Below are positions 1-12,300 of a stretch of 64,000 nucleotides of DNA, one piece after another. Source of the stretch: Naganishia liquefaciens. Its lineage: Eukaryota; Basidiomycota; Tremellomycetes; Filobasidiales; Filobasidiaceae. A program made the position numbers and the translations under genes. Under the pieces are notes generated by a model. It did no database searches, was not told where the DNA came from, and was given only the letters and a program-made list of their open reading frames with translations. The stretch lies in assembly GCA_013423385.1 (NCBI GenBank), contig BLZA01000018.1, positions 248,001 through 312,000 on the forward strand, given 5' to 3'. Position 1 is the first letter of the stretch, and the number at the start of each line of letters is the position of its first letter.

Positions 1-2370
1 TTTGACCAAATCTTACCCGCGGGAACGACCAATGCCCAGGCGTACCTTGTCAGTGCGCTTCCGCACGTGCGCGCGGCCATGCAGGGTTACAATGCAGTCT
101 GCTTTGCATATGGGCAGACGGGGTCGGGCAAGTCGCACACGATGACGGGAACTATGGATGCGCCCGGTGTGGTGCCGCTCGCTGTCGATGAGATCTTCCA
201 GATTATTCGAAACGGGAGTGACAGGGAATGGGTGCTTCGCGCGAGTTATCTTGAGCTTTACAACGAGACGTTGGTGGATCTTCTGACGCCCGTCGGCAGC
301 GGCGCTGGGGAGATCCAGATTTTGAATGGCAAGAAGGAGGGCGAAGTGCAGATCAACGGATTGACCGAGATGGTCGTCACCAATGTCGCCGAGGTGCGCA
401 AGGTGTTGAGCATTGGAGATGGCAGGAGACGGACGGGCTGCACGGACTGGAATGAACGCAGTTCGAGAAGTCATAGTGTGTTCCGGGTGGTGAGTAGTGG
501 GACAACCAGTTGTGGTCACCGCTGACAAGCGTTCTAGGTCATTGAATCGCGGTCCAAGTCGGGCGTAGATGAAGACGGCCGAAAGCCGAATACCAAAGCG
601 ACTCGGATTAGTACCCTCGTGCGTCCTCCTGTTAGGGAATGCTGGCACCTACTGATTCTCTGCAGAGCTTGATCGATCTCGCAGGATCAGAAAAGGCTAC
701 GGCGAGCAAGGAGAGGAACGCCGAGGGTCGGCATATCAATCAATCGCAAGTTCTAAAAACTTGTGGTCGTTAACGACACTGACGCTGTTACAGGTTGTTG
801 ACGCTCAAGAATGTCATCTCTAAACTGGCAGAGCAAAGCGCGAAGAAAACGACGGGCCATATCCCCTACCGAGATTCTAAACTGTTCGTCCCACCTTCAC
901 CTTGAGCGGTGATATGCTTGGTCTCATTGTCTCTCAGGACGCGTCTCCTGCAACCCTCTCTCTTCGGTGACGCCAAGATCTCAGTCATTTGCACAATCAA
1001 TCCTTCTCTCAGCGCCATTGCCGAAAGTCAATCGACGCTGGCGTTCGCGGCGGGTATTAAGCGCGTGGTCTTGCATGCGAAACAGACCGAGGTCGTCGAC
1101 CCTGCGGCACTCATTCAACAGTATCAGACGGAGATTGCGGATCTAAAGGTGGGTCGGCCGTGCTTTGTGGGATTCTGCAAGACCGTCTGACGTTTTTTCG
1201 GCTCTAGGCCAAACTCGCAGAAAAGGATGCAGAGATGTCGCAAGCATCGCAAAGTGGATATAAGCGCATGACCGTCAAGGAGGTGAGCAACACGTTATTC
1301 CACGCGGGTACTGCATCTGACGTTCAAATCCAGCGCCAAGAAGAGGAAAATCAGCGAAGTCGATTGCAAGAACTGAGGCGATTGATCTTGACGTCGAGCA
1401 ATGTGGAAGATGAGGAGTCTGGAGAAGCGGATGCAAAGGTATGTCAAATGGACAAGTAAATGAAAACGTTTGCTGACATTTCCGCTAGACTCGCCCATTA
1501 AGTCCGACGAAGGTCAAGATAAAGTACGAGGCTTCCTCGTTCACTGTAGGTGAAATCTTTCGAGTATCTGCTCAAGGGCTGATCGAAGGATATCAGCTGC
1601 AAGAGGAGCTATGTGTATCGCAAGCCAAGGTTCAGCAACAGGCACTCGAAATCGAGGAGTTGAAGCGTCAACTAGCGCTCAGACCGCAGAATGTTGACGA
1701 AGAGGTCGCAAGGTTGAGGCTGGAAGTCGATCAGCTCAACGAAATTATCAGTGGGTGTTCCGCCAGCGAATTGGAACAACGCTGAATTTCACTTACAGAG
1801 GACTATGAGAGCGAGATGCAGGAACCGAGCATCAAACTCCGAGAGGACGTCGAAGCAGAATGGCTACCAAAGGTTCAGAAGCTTGAAGCCAGAGCCAAAG
1901 AACGCGAGACCTTCTACAAGAGCCTCTACGACTCGGTACTCGAGCTCAAGAGCCAAAAAGCGCAGCTGAAAGAGGTGAGTCTTGAGTCTTTCCATCAAAA
2001 AGATACCGCTGACACACCTTTCCAGCGATGTCAAAAGCTCGAAAGTATCTGCCACGAATACATCGCGATCTACGAACCGACGCGTGAAGCTCGCCTCGAG
2101 TACGATCCCGCGTCAGGCGTCTCCGCCTCATCATCGAGCAGCTCGCCCGTCATGACTTCCCTCTCGACATTCAGCTCGGACGACGCGTTTACAAGTAACC
2201 AAGCATACTCGAAACGTATCACAAGCGTGTCAATGGCGAACGTAGGTAGCAAACTCGCTATGTCGAACGTCGGTCGCAACGGAGGTGGTCTGAGAAGCCT
2301 CAAGGAAGACTCAGTGTTTGACCTTGCAAAACGTGCCGCACTAGTTGAGACCGACGACGAGTTGTTCTAG
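1..2370 (+). CDS. Kinesin motor, kinesin-7/CENP-E-like (5' partial)
   Basis: ATP-driven microtubule motor, probably mitotic. The window opens inside the motor domain in frame 1 (FDQILP). The P-loop GQTGSGKSHTM lies at about 112-145, switch I (NERSSRSHSVF) at about 450-483, and switch II (DLAGSEK) at about 673-695. The microtubule-binding segment HIPYRDSKL ends near 884 and is followed by TRLLQPSLFGDAK after an intron. At least eight short introns cut the gene, for example after 487, about 616, about 748 and about 883. The neck and tail (from about 1100) are predicted coiled coil rich in E, K and Q. A Ser-rich stretch follows near 2130-2180, and the protein ends ETDDELF with TAG at 2368-2370. 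Family knowledge: the short loops and SSRSHS/NPS pattern fit N-terminal motors of the CENP-E/Kip2 group; the exact subfamily is inference. The N-terminus lies outside the window. It converges on the next kinesin with about 290 bases between stops. Confidence 0.9.
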
Positions 2371-2663
2371 GCGAGCAGGACAGCGCCTACCATGTATTGT
2401 ATCCAGGCTGTCTATTTTCACCAAATGTTGTATGTCTCGTCTGTATTGTATGATCATAAGTTCAGGTCTCCGGTCCGACCGAAATACGGGGTCGACAGGA
2501 ACGCTGTTGCGAGAAGTAAGGCAGGTACTATTGGTTGATTCTATGTTCTGCCGTGAATAGCACATCTGATAACGTGATCCTTTAGTAAGGCTCTCTAGCC
2601 GCAACCTCGGTAGACTTGCGCAACCGTGAAAGGAGCATTGCTCAAAAACACTTAGTCCGAATG
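2371..2663. other. Intergenic gap between convergent kinesin genes
   Basis: The gap is under 300 bases between two stop codons on opposite strands. It must hold both 3' UTRs and polyadenylation signals, so the transcripts probably overlap or nearly touch. No conserved element was seen. Confidence 0.6.
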
Positions 2664-5600
2664 TCAGCATCGCTGTTCTCGCCGCCGACGAAGTAGGTTC
2701 CTGCTCACGCGAAATTTGGACACCTTGAGCTGCTGGTCCACATCTGATGCGATGATTTGAGGCCTCTGACTGGTCTTGTTGCGATCCAAAGTGTAGCTTC
2801 GAGCCTGAACTTCGGTAATTCGATCAGATAATTCCTGTCTACTAGCCGTCTTCTCGCGAAGATGCTTTATTTCTCTCTCGAGATCACTGGCATGAGCTAA
2901 TGCCCAGTCTCGCTGTGTGTATGCTTCTTGAACAGATGTCCGGAGCTTTCGTACTACTGGACAGTCAGATGCTGGCGAAAGGAGCGACAAAATCGGACGC
3001 ACGATTCCGATCCGAGTTGTCCAAATCCTTCTTGGCAGTCTTCAGCTGTCCCGTTCTCTGGGAAAAAGCGGGAATGTTAGCTTGGGGTTCGGGGCCTCTT
3101 TGCGACTGATTCATGTGTTACCTCCTGTACTTCAGCCTGAGCTTGCTCAAGCAGCCGCTGCATCCGCAGCACCGTTGGCTTGTCACCAGTCTCACACTCG
3201 TCGGCATTTATGCCAGGCAGAATCGGATATACTGCCAGAGAGGTCTCACTGCCAATATCAACCGGATCGTCGGGGAGTTTTGTATCCTCCACGGGATGGT
3301 CGAAGTTTGCGAGGGCATCCGCGAAGGCATTGTCTACAGCCAATTGCGAAAGCGGCGCAGGCAAAGAGGAGGATTGATTGGCTGGAGCGACGTGACCGTC
3401 GGAATGTCTTGCTCCAGCAAGATGGGTGTTCGGCTTGTGGGAGGGATCACACAGCATTCCTTTCACTCGCATCGTGTCAACGTTCATCGCTGACTTGGAC
3501 GAATGCGAGTCAGGCTGTAACGAATTATTACAGCCGCTACAAGACTCATCCATGGAGAAGTCTTTGACCTCGCCAGTACCATGCGTATGCGAGAGCGAAG
3601 ACGAGGACGAGTACTGCTGCTGCTGCCATTCGATAGCTCTAGGGTGTGATGTCAATACTCGCTCGCGTCCCAAGGCATCCAGACCTACGTTATGGACGGT
3701 CGTGACTGACCCCTCCCTACTTGAAAATCCGACCGGCCATTGACGTCGGGGGTGTCGTTAACTTTTTCGTTCTTTTGTCCTACTTCGTTCGGAACTCGAT
3801 CAATGGTCCCGCCCTCTGTCGGATCAGCTCCTTCATCAGAACTAGGTGGGTCCTGTTTAGATTCGCCTGACACCGGTTTCGAATCGTTGGATCCTTTCGA
3901 CGTTGGGTTTAGTCCCCTGAGCGTCGCCAAGGCATCATGATATTCTGCCTTCACAATGGATGATTGCTCCAGCGTTTTAAAGTGCTCCCGTGACGTGGCG
4001 GTCATTTCAACCTTCGATTCATCTGATTTTGATGCGAGGTTTCCCGTGGCGGAAACGGGCGATTCAGGCATTTTGGTCGGCATGTCGCTGTTTCCTCTAA
4101 TGTCGTCCATGATCGCCCGACCATTCTCAGATTCGGACATCGGAGACAGGAAGTTCGATTGTCGCTGCAGCTGCTTCTCAGCGATTTTCAGACTTTCATT
4201 CGAAGCTTGTGGTTTGTCTCGTTCATCCACCAATAGCATGCATTCCCTGATCGCCTTATCTAATTTGAGTTGCAACTCGCGCAGGTGGTCATCCTTTGCG
4301 ACAAGTTCCGCCCGAAGACGTGTCTCTACCGCTTCATGTGAGGCAAGCCTGTTGGCGACTTCATCATGCTGCGATGTGGATTCAAGCTCCGCGACCTGTC
4401 TGATAAGATTTTCTATGCGATCATCCGAGGTTTCCAGTCGGCTTTCGAGCTCCGAAAGGTACGTTGCGTTACGCGTCATGGCTTCTTGTTGCTTGCGCAA
4501 TTCCTCTTTGAGATCTTGCTCAGTCACACTTTCCACCCCTTCTGCCACAGTCGACTTTGACTGTGTTTTCAGTTCTCGCACGCATGCCTGTCCCAATCAC
4601 TCGTGTCAGACGAATGCTAGGAAAATTGATTGAAGGCCTCTCACCTCGAGTTCCCGTTCTGATTCAGCATACTTAGTGATGCGGGTCCTCAATTCGTGGA
4701 TGTAAGCCTCCTGCGCTTCCAGTCGCTTATTCTTTAGCGTAATTTGCTCGTCGTGCTCTTCTGCGACCGATTCCGAGATTTGCTGAGAATCACCGTCAAT
4801 GCCCTGTGTTTCATGTTAATGCAAGGATGGCTTACCATTGCAGCCTTGTAGCGTTCAATCTCGGCCTCTAGATTGGAAATAGTCTTCTCGTACTCATCGA
4901 TGATGGGCTCTACCATCTGTGAGAAAGTCATTCCTTCCGTGTCGAAGACGGCCGTGTTGCCCTGTTTATGCGTCTGTACTTTGTTTGTGAGTCTCGCGAT
5001 CTCGAGATTCTGCAGCTGAATCTGACTTCGCAGCGAGTCGGATAGATGTTGCTCCTCCGACAATCTCTGTCGAACTTGTGTCACGGCTTCCTCGCTCACT
5101 GCTGCATAATTGGGACCTGTCGACTTAAGGCTCTCCATCTCCTTCCGGAGCTTGACGACTAGCCCTTGCAAATGCACGAGGTCATCCCAACCGACTTCCG
5201 TTTGATTGGCTTCGGCTCGGTTCTTGATGCTTCTCGCGCGAGCGCCGTACCGAAGTGTGTTGACAGTTTCATTGATATTGTACTCTATTGGTGAAACGCA
5301 GGCGATCATGACGGTGTACGAATTACCGCCAAGCGAGTCTTGCAAAAGGCGCGTGAGTTTGGAGTCACGATAAGGTATGTGAACTTGTTTCGACGCGTTT
5401 TCCGCTAGTGCTGAAATGACATTCCCCAAGGCAGTGAGTCCTGCATTGATGGAAATGCCCTCCTTCATTCTCTCGCCCAATGCAGCCGTTCTCTTCAACC
5501 GCTCACTTCCCGCAAGATCGACGAAATGAAATTTGCTAGCAATCTCGACCCACCCCGATGTTGTGGAATCGTCATCAGGACTTCCCCGTCCAGGAGTTGA

Positions 5601-7000
5601 AGGCGTGCTGAACTGTCGGATCGCGTTCGATGTAGGCGGCAACATCGATGATCGGCTGCCCGGACGGGTGTTTGTCGGTGTTCCTTTAGGAGAAGAAGTG
5701 TACGGGGAGCCCGCTATTGACGTTGGACGGGAAAAGTTTTTTGTACGAGCACTAGTCTCAGATCGTTTCCTTTGCACGAGCGAAAGACTGAAAACGGCGT
5801 GAGATCTACTTGATTCCTTGTTCATCCCCGTTTCGCCAATCTGACGGCGCCTGCTTCCGTTGTGAAGCAGCTGCATGACTTGCTGAGTGGTTGAGACTGT
5901 CACCTCGCGTAAACCCGACCAGATTATTTTACCCTTGTCCTCGCGGATGGTGATCGGCGGACTCTGTAAGGGGGATGTTGAAAGCAAGTCGATGAATTCC
6001 TGCGCACCGGAATCAGCGCTTCTTCTCGATCTGACCCAGGAGTGCTCACCTCATTGTAGAGCTCCAGGAAGCTGACTCTACATTCCCATGCCATGCTGCC
6101 GGCAGCCTGCTTATTTTCCTGCTCAAGCTGAAGAAACATGTCCTTGACGGCTCGCGGGATCAGACCGGTAGTCGGATCGTCATCGTTCGTGTAGTCCATA
6201 TCGGCACCCGTAGTGCCCATTGTATATGACTTTCCGCTGCTTGTCTGGCCATAGCTGGAATGAAGGGTTAGTCAACGGAGATGAGCTAGACCGTAAACTT
6301 ACGCGAGAATAGTGACATTGAACCCTTTCAGGAACTTGTCGACAGCCGCTCTGGCAGAGCTATCGTACGCCTCGAGCTGTGTGCATTCCTCCGGCAAGAT
6401 CTTATCGTACCGAAATGTGGTGTATTTCGCCTTATTTCCCGCGGCATTGACCACATTCCCTGCCGGTCGTGGCGGCTCAGAGCCCTGCTGAATCGCCACC
6501 TCGTGCTTCGGATCGGCGGAGGACGGCTTCAGTACCACTCGCTGGAACCGCGGAGGGATCTCAGAGTGAAGTGAAATGGAGGACGGCCGTATTCGTAAAA
6601 CTGTATGCAGTGTGATCAGCACATAGCACGGTCCGGAAATGAATTACTTACCGACTTGGACATTATTGTCATTGTTGCTACTGGTGAAGTGTTTCTCTTT
6701 GGGAGAGGTGATGGTTGGCGTGTCTCGTAGGTGATCTCGGCTTGGCAGCTTGGAAAGTCTAGCGGGATAAGGTGATCCCGCGGAACTGGCACCCGAACGT
6801 ATATTGCCTGGATCGGTTATAGGCCGAGCTGATGGAGAAAAGGAGCGACCTTGAGAGAGTACCGATAGCGCAGACGAAGACGAAACGCTGCGTGCACCGT
6901 GAGAGGGCGATGTTGGCGTTGCAGCCAATTGCGGCAGCCTTGATGGTGTGCTGTCTCCGCCGACCGCCAGCGAGTGACGCCGGAGCGGAGAAGATGACAT
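2664..7000 (-). CDS. Kinesin motor, kinesin-4/KIF4-KIF21-like, long coiled-coil tail
   Basis: N-terminal plus-end motor. ATG at 7000-6998 begins MSSSPLRRHS, followed by a Ser/Pro-rich leader of about 100 residues before the motor core starts (VLRIRPSS). The P-loop YGQTSSGKSYTMG straddles an intron at about 6250-6300. Switch I (NKESSRSHAVF) lies near 5790-5825 and switch II (DLAGSERLKR) near 5490-5520. About 75 low-complexity residues rich in S, P, T and G are inserted between them. HIPYRDSKLTRLLQDSLGGNS is near 5325-5380. Coiled coil runs from about 5200 down to 3690. A Ser/Gln-rich segment and a further helix (REIKHLREK) follow, with a stop at 2664 after RRRREQRC. The last exons need introns near 3005-3070 and 2950-3000 to keep frame, so the extreme C-terminus is provisional. 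Length of about 1,300 residues fits kinesin-4 proteins, which control microtubule dynamics and in animals bind chromatin; the role here is inferred. Confidence 0.88.
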
Positions 7001-7820
7001 TCTGGTAATTCTATGGGTCGAAGGCGATTAGGACAATCAATTTCAGGGTATGAAAGATTGACCATATACTATCAACCGAATCGTAATTGCAGCCATGAGC
7101 AAGTCGCCCCTGATTGCAGCTGTTTTGAGTGGCAGGCTGATGCCATCACCTGCAGCTGCGGCTATGATTGCAAAGAGAAAGGGTAGAAGAGATGATTCGT
7201 CACTCACCTTGGCTTGCTATGGCGTCTCCATCACGTTCCGCTTCGATATTCCTTGTCTCTTTCTTTCAACATGGCATGTGCGTGCCACTCTGTCGGATCT
7301 CCTAAGGCTGATGCATTGAACAAAGCCAGTCCAGGGAATCGTTTGCAACTCCCGAGACCGGAATGTCGGATGTGCGGAATCAAATGATATGTTCTTCCAC
7401 GATCTCAGTCACATAAGTTGAACTGCCTAACTGGGTTTAAGAGAGCGATCTGGTACCACATCAAACGAAATCTTCGGCCAGTAGATCTTCAGCAGGGCAA
7501 CCTGCTCACACATTCCGAATTTTGAAACACTCAACTTTGCCTTTGAGGCGACGAACCGTATTGATTGCAGGCTACCGCGTGGATCATCCGTTCGCCACGT
7601 CAGCTGCGTCCGTTTTGCACGAGTTCTCCAACACGTAAAGCCGATAGAGCGTCTCTTGCAGACAGTCAGCAGAAGCTTCGGAAGTTGACTTCGCTCAACA
7701 GAATCGCCAAGAGAGAAGAAGTCTAGTCAAAGGAGAAAAGAGAAGGCGTACATGCGATATCTGAGATGAATTGAATTTTTTTCCATCGAACTATTTCAGA
7801 TGACTAAATCGCACATCGAA
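7001..7820. other. Intergenic: kinesin-4 upstream region
   Basis: Promoter side of the kinesin-4 gene. Only short frames occur, the longest under 85 codons and without recognisable similarity. Nothing else could be supported. Confidence 0.5.
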
Positions 7821-7914
7821 GCCCGTATAGTGTAGCGGTTATCACTGTGGATTCATATTCGAGCTGGACTCGGAGAACGACCCGCCAACCCCAGTTCGAT
7901 TCTGGGTACAGGCA
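7821..7914 (+). tRNA. tRNA gene, probable intron, anticodon reads CAT (uncertain)
   Basis: Acceptor strands 7821-7827 (GCCCGTA) and 7907-7913 (TACAGGC) pair with one C-A mismatch. The A box TAGTGTAGCGG (7828-7838) fits TRGYNNARYGG exactly. The T arm CCCAG-TTCGATT-CTGGG (7890-7906) pairs perfectly and carries the B box. A TTTTT Pol III terminator follows at 7919-7923. Total length needs an intron at the standard 37/38 site, best placed at 7858-7879 (22 bases). This gives anticodon stem GTGGA/CCCGC, with a T-G pair and an A-C mismatch, and loop TTCATAA, so the anticodon would be CAT. The D arm resembles tRNA-Gln/Glu/Val types rather than elongator Met. Isotype is therefore open, and a decayed copy is possible. 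Confidence 0.65.
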
Positions 7915-7918
7915 TCGC

Positions 7919-7923
7919 TTTTT
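7919..7923 (+). terminator. RNA polymerase III terminator (T5)
   Basis: A run of five T lies four bases after the discriminator base of the tRNA, the usual stop for Pol III on the coding strand. Confidence 0.6.
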
Positions 7924-9311
7924 GCCGATCTTCCGAGAGGTGGGTGTCACGTTCAACTCTCCGCAACGACGTGAATCATGTGTCTTTTCTGAGGGCGATC
8001 GCCTTTACCGTTCCTTTTGCAATCGGCATAGGAGCAGAAGGAGAGGTCATCATCAGCACAGCACTGCATCATAGGAGCAGTTGTTAGGGCAGAACCCCGA
8101 AGATATGCTGTATCCTGTCCCTGCGATCACGTTTCGATCTGTAGTCGAGACTTAGCATTCGTGATTTTGATCTGTCGCGTCCAGCCTGGCTATATGGACG
8201 TCGTAGTACAGAATTGAGCTCGCCAGTCGCAGCCAAATGTGTATGACTGTAACTCCTCAAGAGTGGCCGTAGCTTTATAACTGTGGATTCTTACGACCAT
8301 TCTAGCCGATAGACAGGGGAGCCGGATGAATGATCGCATCAGAGTCGTAAAAACGGGCGCGAAGTTAATGTCAACATCGAAAGTCGAACTTTTTTTAGTA
8401 CTGATCTATCATAGACAGCTGCTGTTATTGCAATGCCGATCAGAGTCGGGTTGAATGACAGCAGTACATTGAGAGCTGTTGGGTCGATTTTGCTGTTAAG
8501 TCAATCTACGTTAGACCAGATTCCAACTCAGTCGCAATCGACAGTCGCCGCCGTCCTGAGACTATCCTCCCGTGCAATTGATAGCATGACGACCAGCTTG
8601 GGATCGAGACCAGCTAAGAAAACCCGCCACCTCCTGGCAAAAGAATGGGCAAGGAAATCCAAAAGACTCAGCGATGCGATTTCCCCGTTCATGGGCTACA
8701 TTTGCATCTGTCAGCATTACAGGAGGCAATGCGTTCAGCATTTCAAGCTTAGTAGGATCCCCCATATTAGGAGACTCCGCTTCGTGGGGCACCGTACCAT
8801 TATGGAGATCTTAAGCCAACGGAGCCAGATCAAGACCGGCGTCAGGTGACCTTTCAAGCGATCGTAGTTGACGACCCGCTAGTAACCATCGACATCAGGG
8901 TCGAGGTGACTTGAACAACGTTTCTGAACTTATGCAGTTGAGCCACCTGTGTCATCCCTTTCGCAACGAGCGGGTAGAAGCGCTCTCCATACTGGGCCAG
9001 CTCTCCGGCGAGCGAGGCTAGAGAGTCCGATGGGTTGCACGGGGGCGTGTCTTCATCGCCTCTCGCTCAAAGGGAATTGCATTTCCACGTGATGCCCAGA
9101 ACAGCCATGACGATATGCAGAACCGAGACAGGTGGATGCGGAATCCACTGAACGCTTGAGGCGGGATACTCGCCGATAGCCATTCGCACGACTATTATGC
9201 TACAACGAAATGTATACATACCCTCCCAGATACAACGCGCTACCGAAGGACTACATGCCTGTAGATTCGCAGATTTAATCTGTCATGGCTTGAACACGTT
9301 CAAATTTATGG
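7924..9311. other. Intergenic, no recognisable gene
   Basis: Lies between the tRNA and the Ulp2 stop codon. A 138-codon open frame at 8433-8849 has no recognisable motif and no convincing splice partners, and is most likely chance. Confidence 0.5.
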
Positions 9312-12300
9312 CTAAGAGCAAGCCTTTATTCGGTTTCGGAGCCATCGCTCACGGAATTCACTTCTTCCGCAACTGAAAAAACGTACTATTTCAGCCAAGT
9401 CCTTGCAGAACTGAAACCATGAGTCGAACCTACCTGGTGCAGTCCATTCCATACGCGCGTTCAACATGTCGTCGCTACCGGAGTTGTGTCCCTTGACCAC
9501 GTCACGAAGCAACTCGAGCGAATGGTAGTCCTCGGCTTCGTGCGCGAGACGGAAAGGCGCAAAAATCGTATCTCGGAATTGCATAACGGGATTCTGGTCC
9601 AATGGCTGCAGTATCCAATCTCCGAAATCTGCTGCGACCTCCCGTTCGAATTCCTCTCGGTTCAGCTTAGGTTCGACGCACGCGGTGACCTGTCCAGTAT
9701 TCTTCTTGAGTTTCTTGCCGATGACAGAAGTGCATTCTGCGTTCGACATCCGTCTGGGTTCGGCGTTGTTGTCTTTCCGAAGCCTATCTCGGGGCGTCTC
9801 CTTTCGGGCAGTCTTACTGATCGGATACATACCGTCAAGTTCGCCTGCAAATTCCGGCGCGACAACTGAAGTCACCGGTCGATGCGAGATCGGAGATCCC
9901 ATAGAAGGTCTTCCGCTCGATCCCGGGAGATGTGGTACCGAAGACTCTGTGACCTTGACTTCCCGCAACCCGTCTGTTACCGCAGAGATTGACGAGAGCT
10001 CTGGCGGCTGCTCATTCGAGGATTCGGGACTTGCCAATGCGAGGATGAGTTGCCCTGGAGTTGACGGAGGTTGCGGTGAGCGCGATTGCGACCCGACTGG
10101 CTCATCCAACTGCATGTCCTCGGGCTGGACGTATGAATAACCTTGGCTGGTCTCAGACCCCAACCCCGCAACCACGTCATGACCAAGGCAGTCCTCCTGC
10201 GCGATCTTGCGCCGTTTATTTACAGGTGCGTCTTGCGATGCAATCGGAGAGATGGGAATTGTGCGCTTGGCCGGCGATGTTCGAGGGGTGGCGATTGGGC
10301 TATTCGATGCTCCTTCAGTCAATGGAGCTGCAGACGCGGAGGGAATGGGTGCCGCTGCAGCGGATAAGACTACGGCCTGATTCGGGGTTCCTGCGATCCC
10401 TCCGGAGGCATCCGAGTCTTCCTGGCCGGGTTCTTTGCCCAAGGCGTTTGTCGAACCTGTGACTGAAGATTGGTTTCCCTTGATTGCGCTATCTTTCGCT
10501 ACTTCACTTTTCGCGCCGGATTTACTTCTGGGAAGATCAGTGATCGTCTTCTTCCACTCTTCGCGCTTCTTGAGCATGTCGTTCGCGTCCCAAATATCTC
10601 TGAGCTTGTCTCTGTCTTCTTGACTTCGAACAGGGAGGTTCTGATAAATCGAGCTTCGGAGTTCGCCTTGGTCCTTCATCAACTGGATAGCGTAATGGAC
10701 AACATATAGGCCGCAATCTGCGAAGTTATCCTGACCTGGAACTCGAATACCTTTATACGCCGCGGGAGTATGAGCGTCCCAGTCGTTTTCCGTGAGTCGA
10801 GTTTCATCTTTGCGCTTGTCCAGCGCTTCGTAGACGAGCCATTTGTTCAGAATCTTGCCCACAGGGCTATGCACCGGTCCCAGAGAGTCGAAAGTCATGA
10901 TGACTGGTTCGCCAGGCGCGAATTCGGTTCGAGGCTTAGGAGGCGGTGGGATGATAGGACCTCTGCGCGTCGATTTTGATATGTCTTGAGGCACAAATTC
11001 CGGAGGAGGCGACAAGGGTATTGGTTGAGGAGGCGGGGGCATCGGAACAGGCTGTTGATTCCAACTTCTTGTCTTGCCTTCCGGCAAAGATTCTGAACCG
11101 GAGACTTGATCCGGCAAATCCTCAACTTCATCGCTAGAGTGGTCATCGAGAGCGTCATCCAGAACTTGTCCGCCGATCATGTCGATCGGATCCACTGAGT
11201 TCTCCTCTGCCTTCTGTGCGTCTTTGGTAAGAGCTCGCTTTTGAGCGACATCCTCCCGTTGCTTCTCCTCCTCGAGTTGTTTGGCTAACAGTTCCTCCTT
11301 TTTTGCCCGAATTTCTTGAAGATCCACGATCTGCGTCGAGGAATTTGAGCTGTTACTGGTGCCTGTCTTCTTCAGGATGGCACCAGGATTGAGAATTACG
11401 GCAAGATACCAGTGGAGGTTTTCGTTGATGGGTATAATCAACATTTTCTTGTTGAACACATCCACCTTGTTTGTCCACTTTCGGACAGTCTCGTAAGCCG
11501 GCCAGGAAGGCCCTTCGGGGTTGCTGTCCTTGTAGCCAGGTCTATTGCGAACCGAAAGCTTCTTGTAGAAGAAAGAGTTAAAGACGTGAATATCGTTTCG
11601 CGTGAATGCTTGGGTCGTTCCGTTTGTTTCTTCCGGCATCGCGAACCAATGATGCTTCAAGCCAAATTCTATCAGAGTATCGTTCAGGTACTCCGCCTCT
11701 TCCAGCCGGTAGAAGTCGCCTTGAGTGATAATGACCTCTGTCCTCCCATCAGGAGGCCACTCCCGCATGATCAGATCAGGGTACTCTGGAGGCTCTGCCT
11801 TCTTGACAAGTTGTTCACTTTCGATATTACGAGACGCCGTCCGTGCTGATCGCTCAGGCTGTATTCTTGTCTGAATCGGGCCATCCGGAACAGCCTGAGC
11901 GGGATCGTTCCTCGTCCTGCGCCTCGGTAGCGGTCGAGTAGAATTTCTACTTGGCTGATACGACGGAAGTGGAGACTGGCGGCCGACTGTACCTGTTGCT
12001 CCCTGCGCAGCTTCCTTCTCTTGCGCGAAGACACCCAAGTGCTCGGTGAAAGCGGGTTCGATAGCTCTGCGATGGCGAACGGAAGCTTGAAAATAGCTCA
12101 CTCATTCTTGAGTAGCGCACTCACGATGGAACGACTGAGTCGTACTTGATGAGCTCCAAGGCGGTCTTCATATTACTTTTGTGGATGGGTGATTGCAATT
12201 CTAAGCAGATCAGGAACCGCTGACGACCAGGAAGGACGGAATCGTCACCTGGACAATGGAAAAATTAGAATTCCTGAAACGCAATGCGCTCAGAGAATAC

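Noticed and set aside
8433-8849. 138-codon plus-strand frame between the tRNA and Ulp2
   Set aside because: No motif, Ser/Arg-rich random-like sequence, and a similar-sized frame on the opposite strand.
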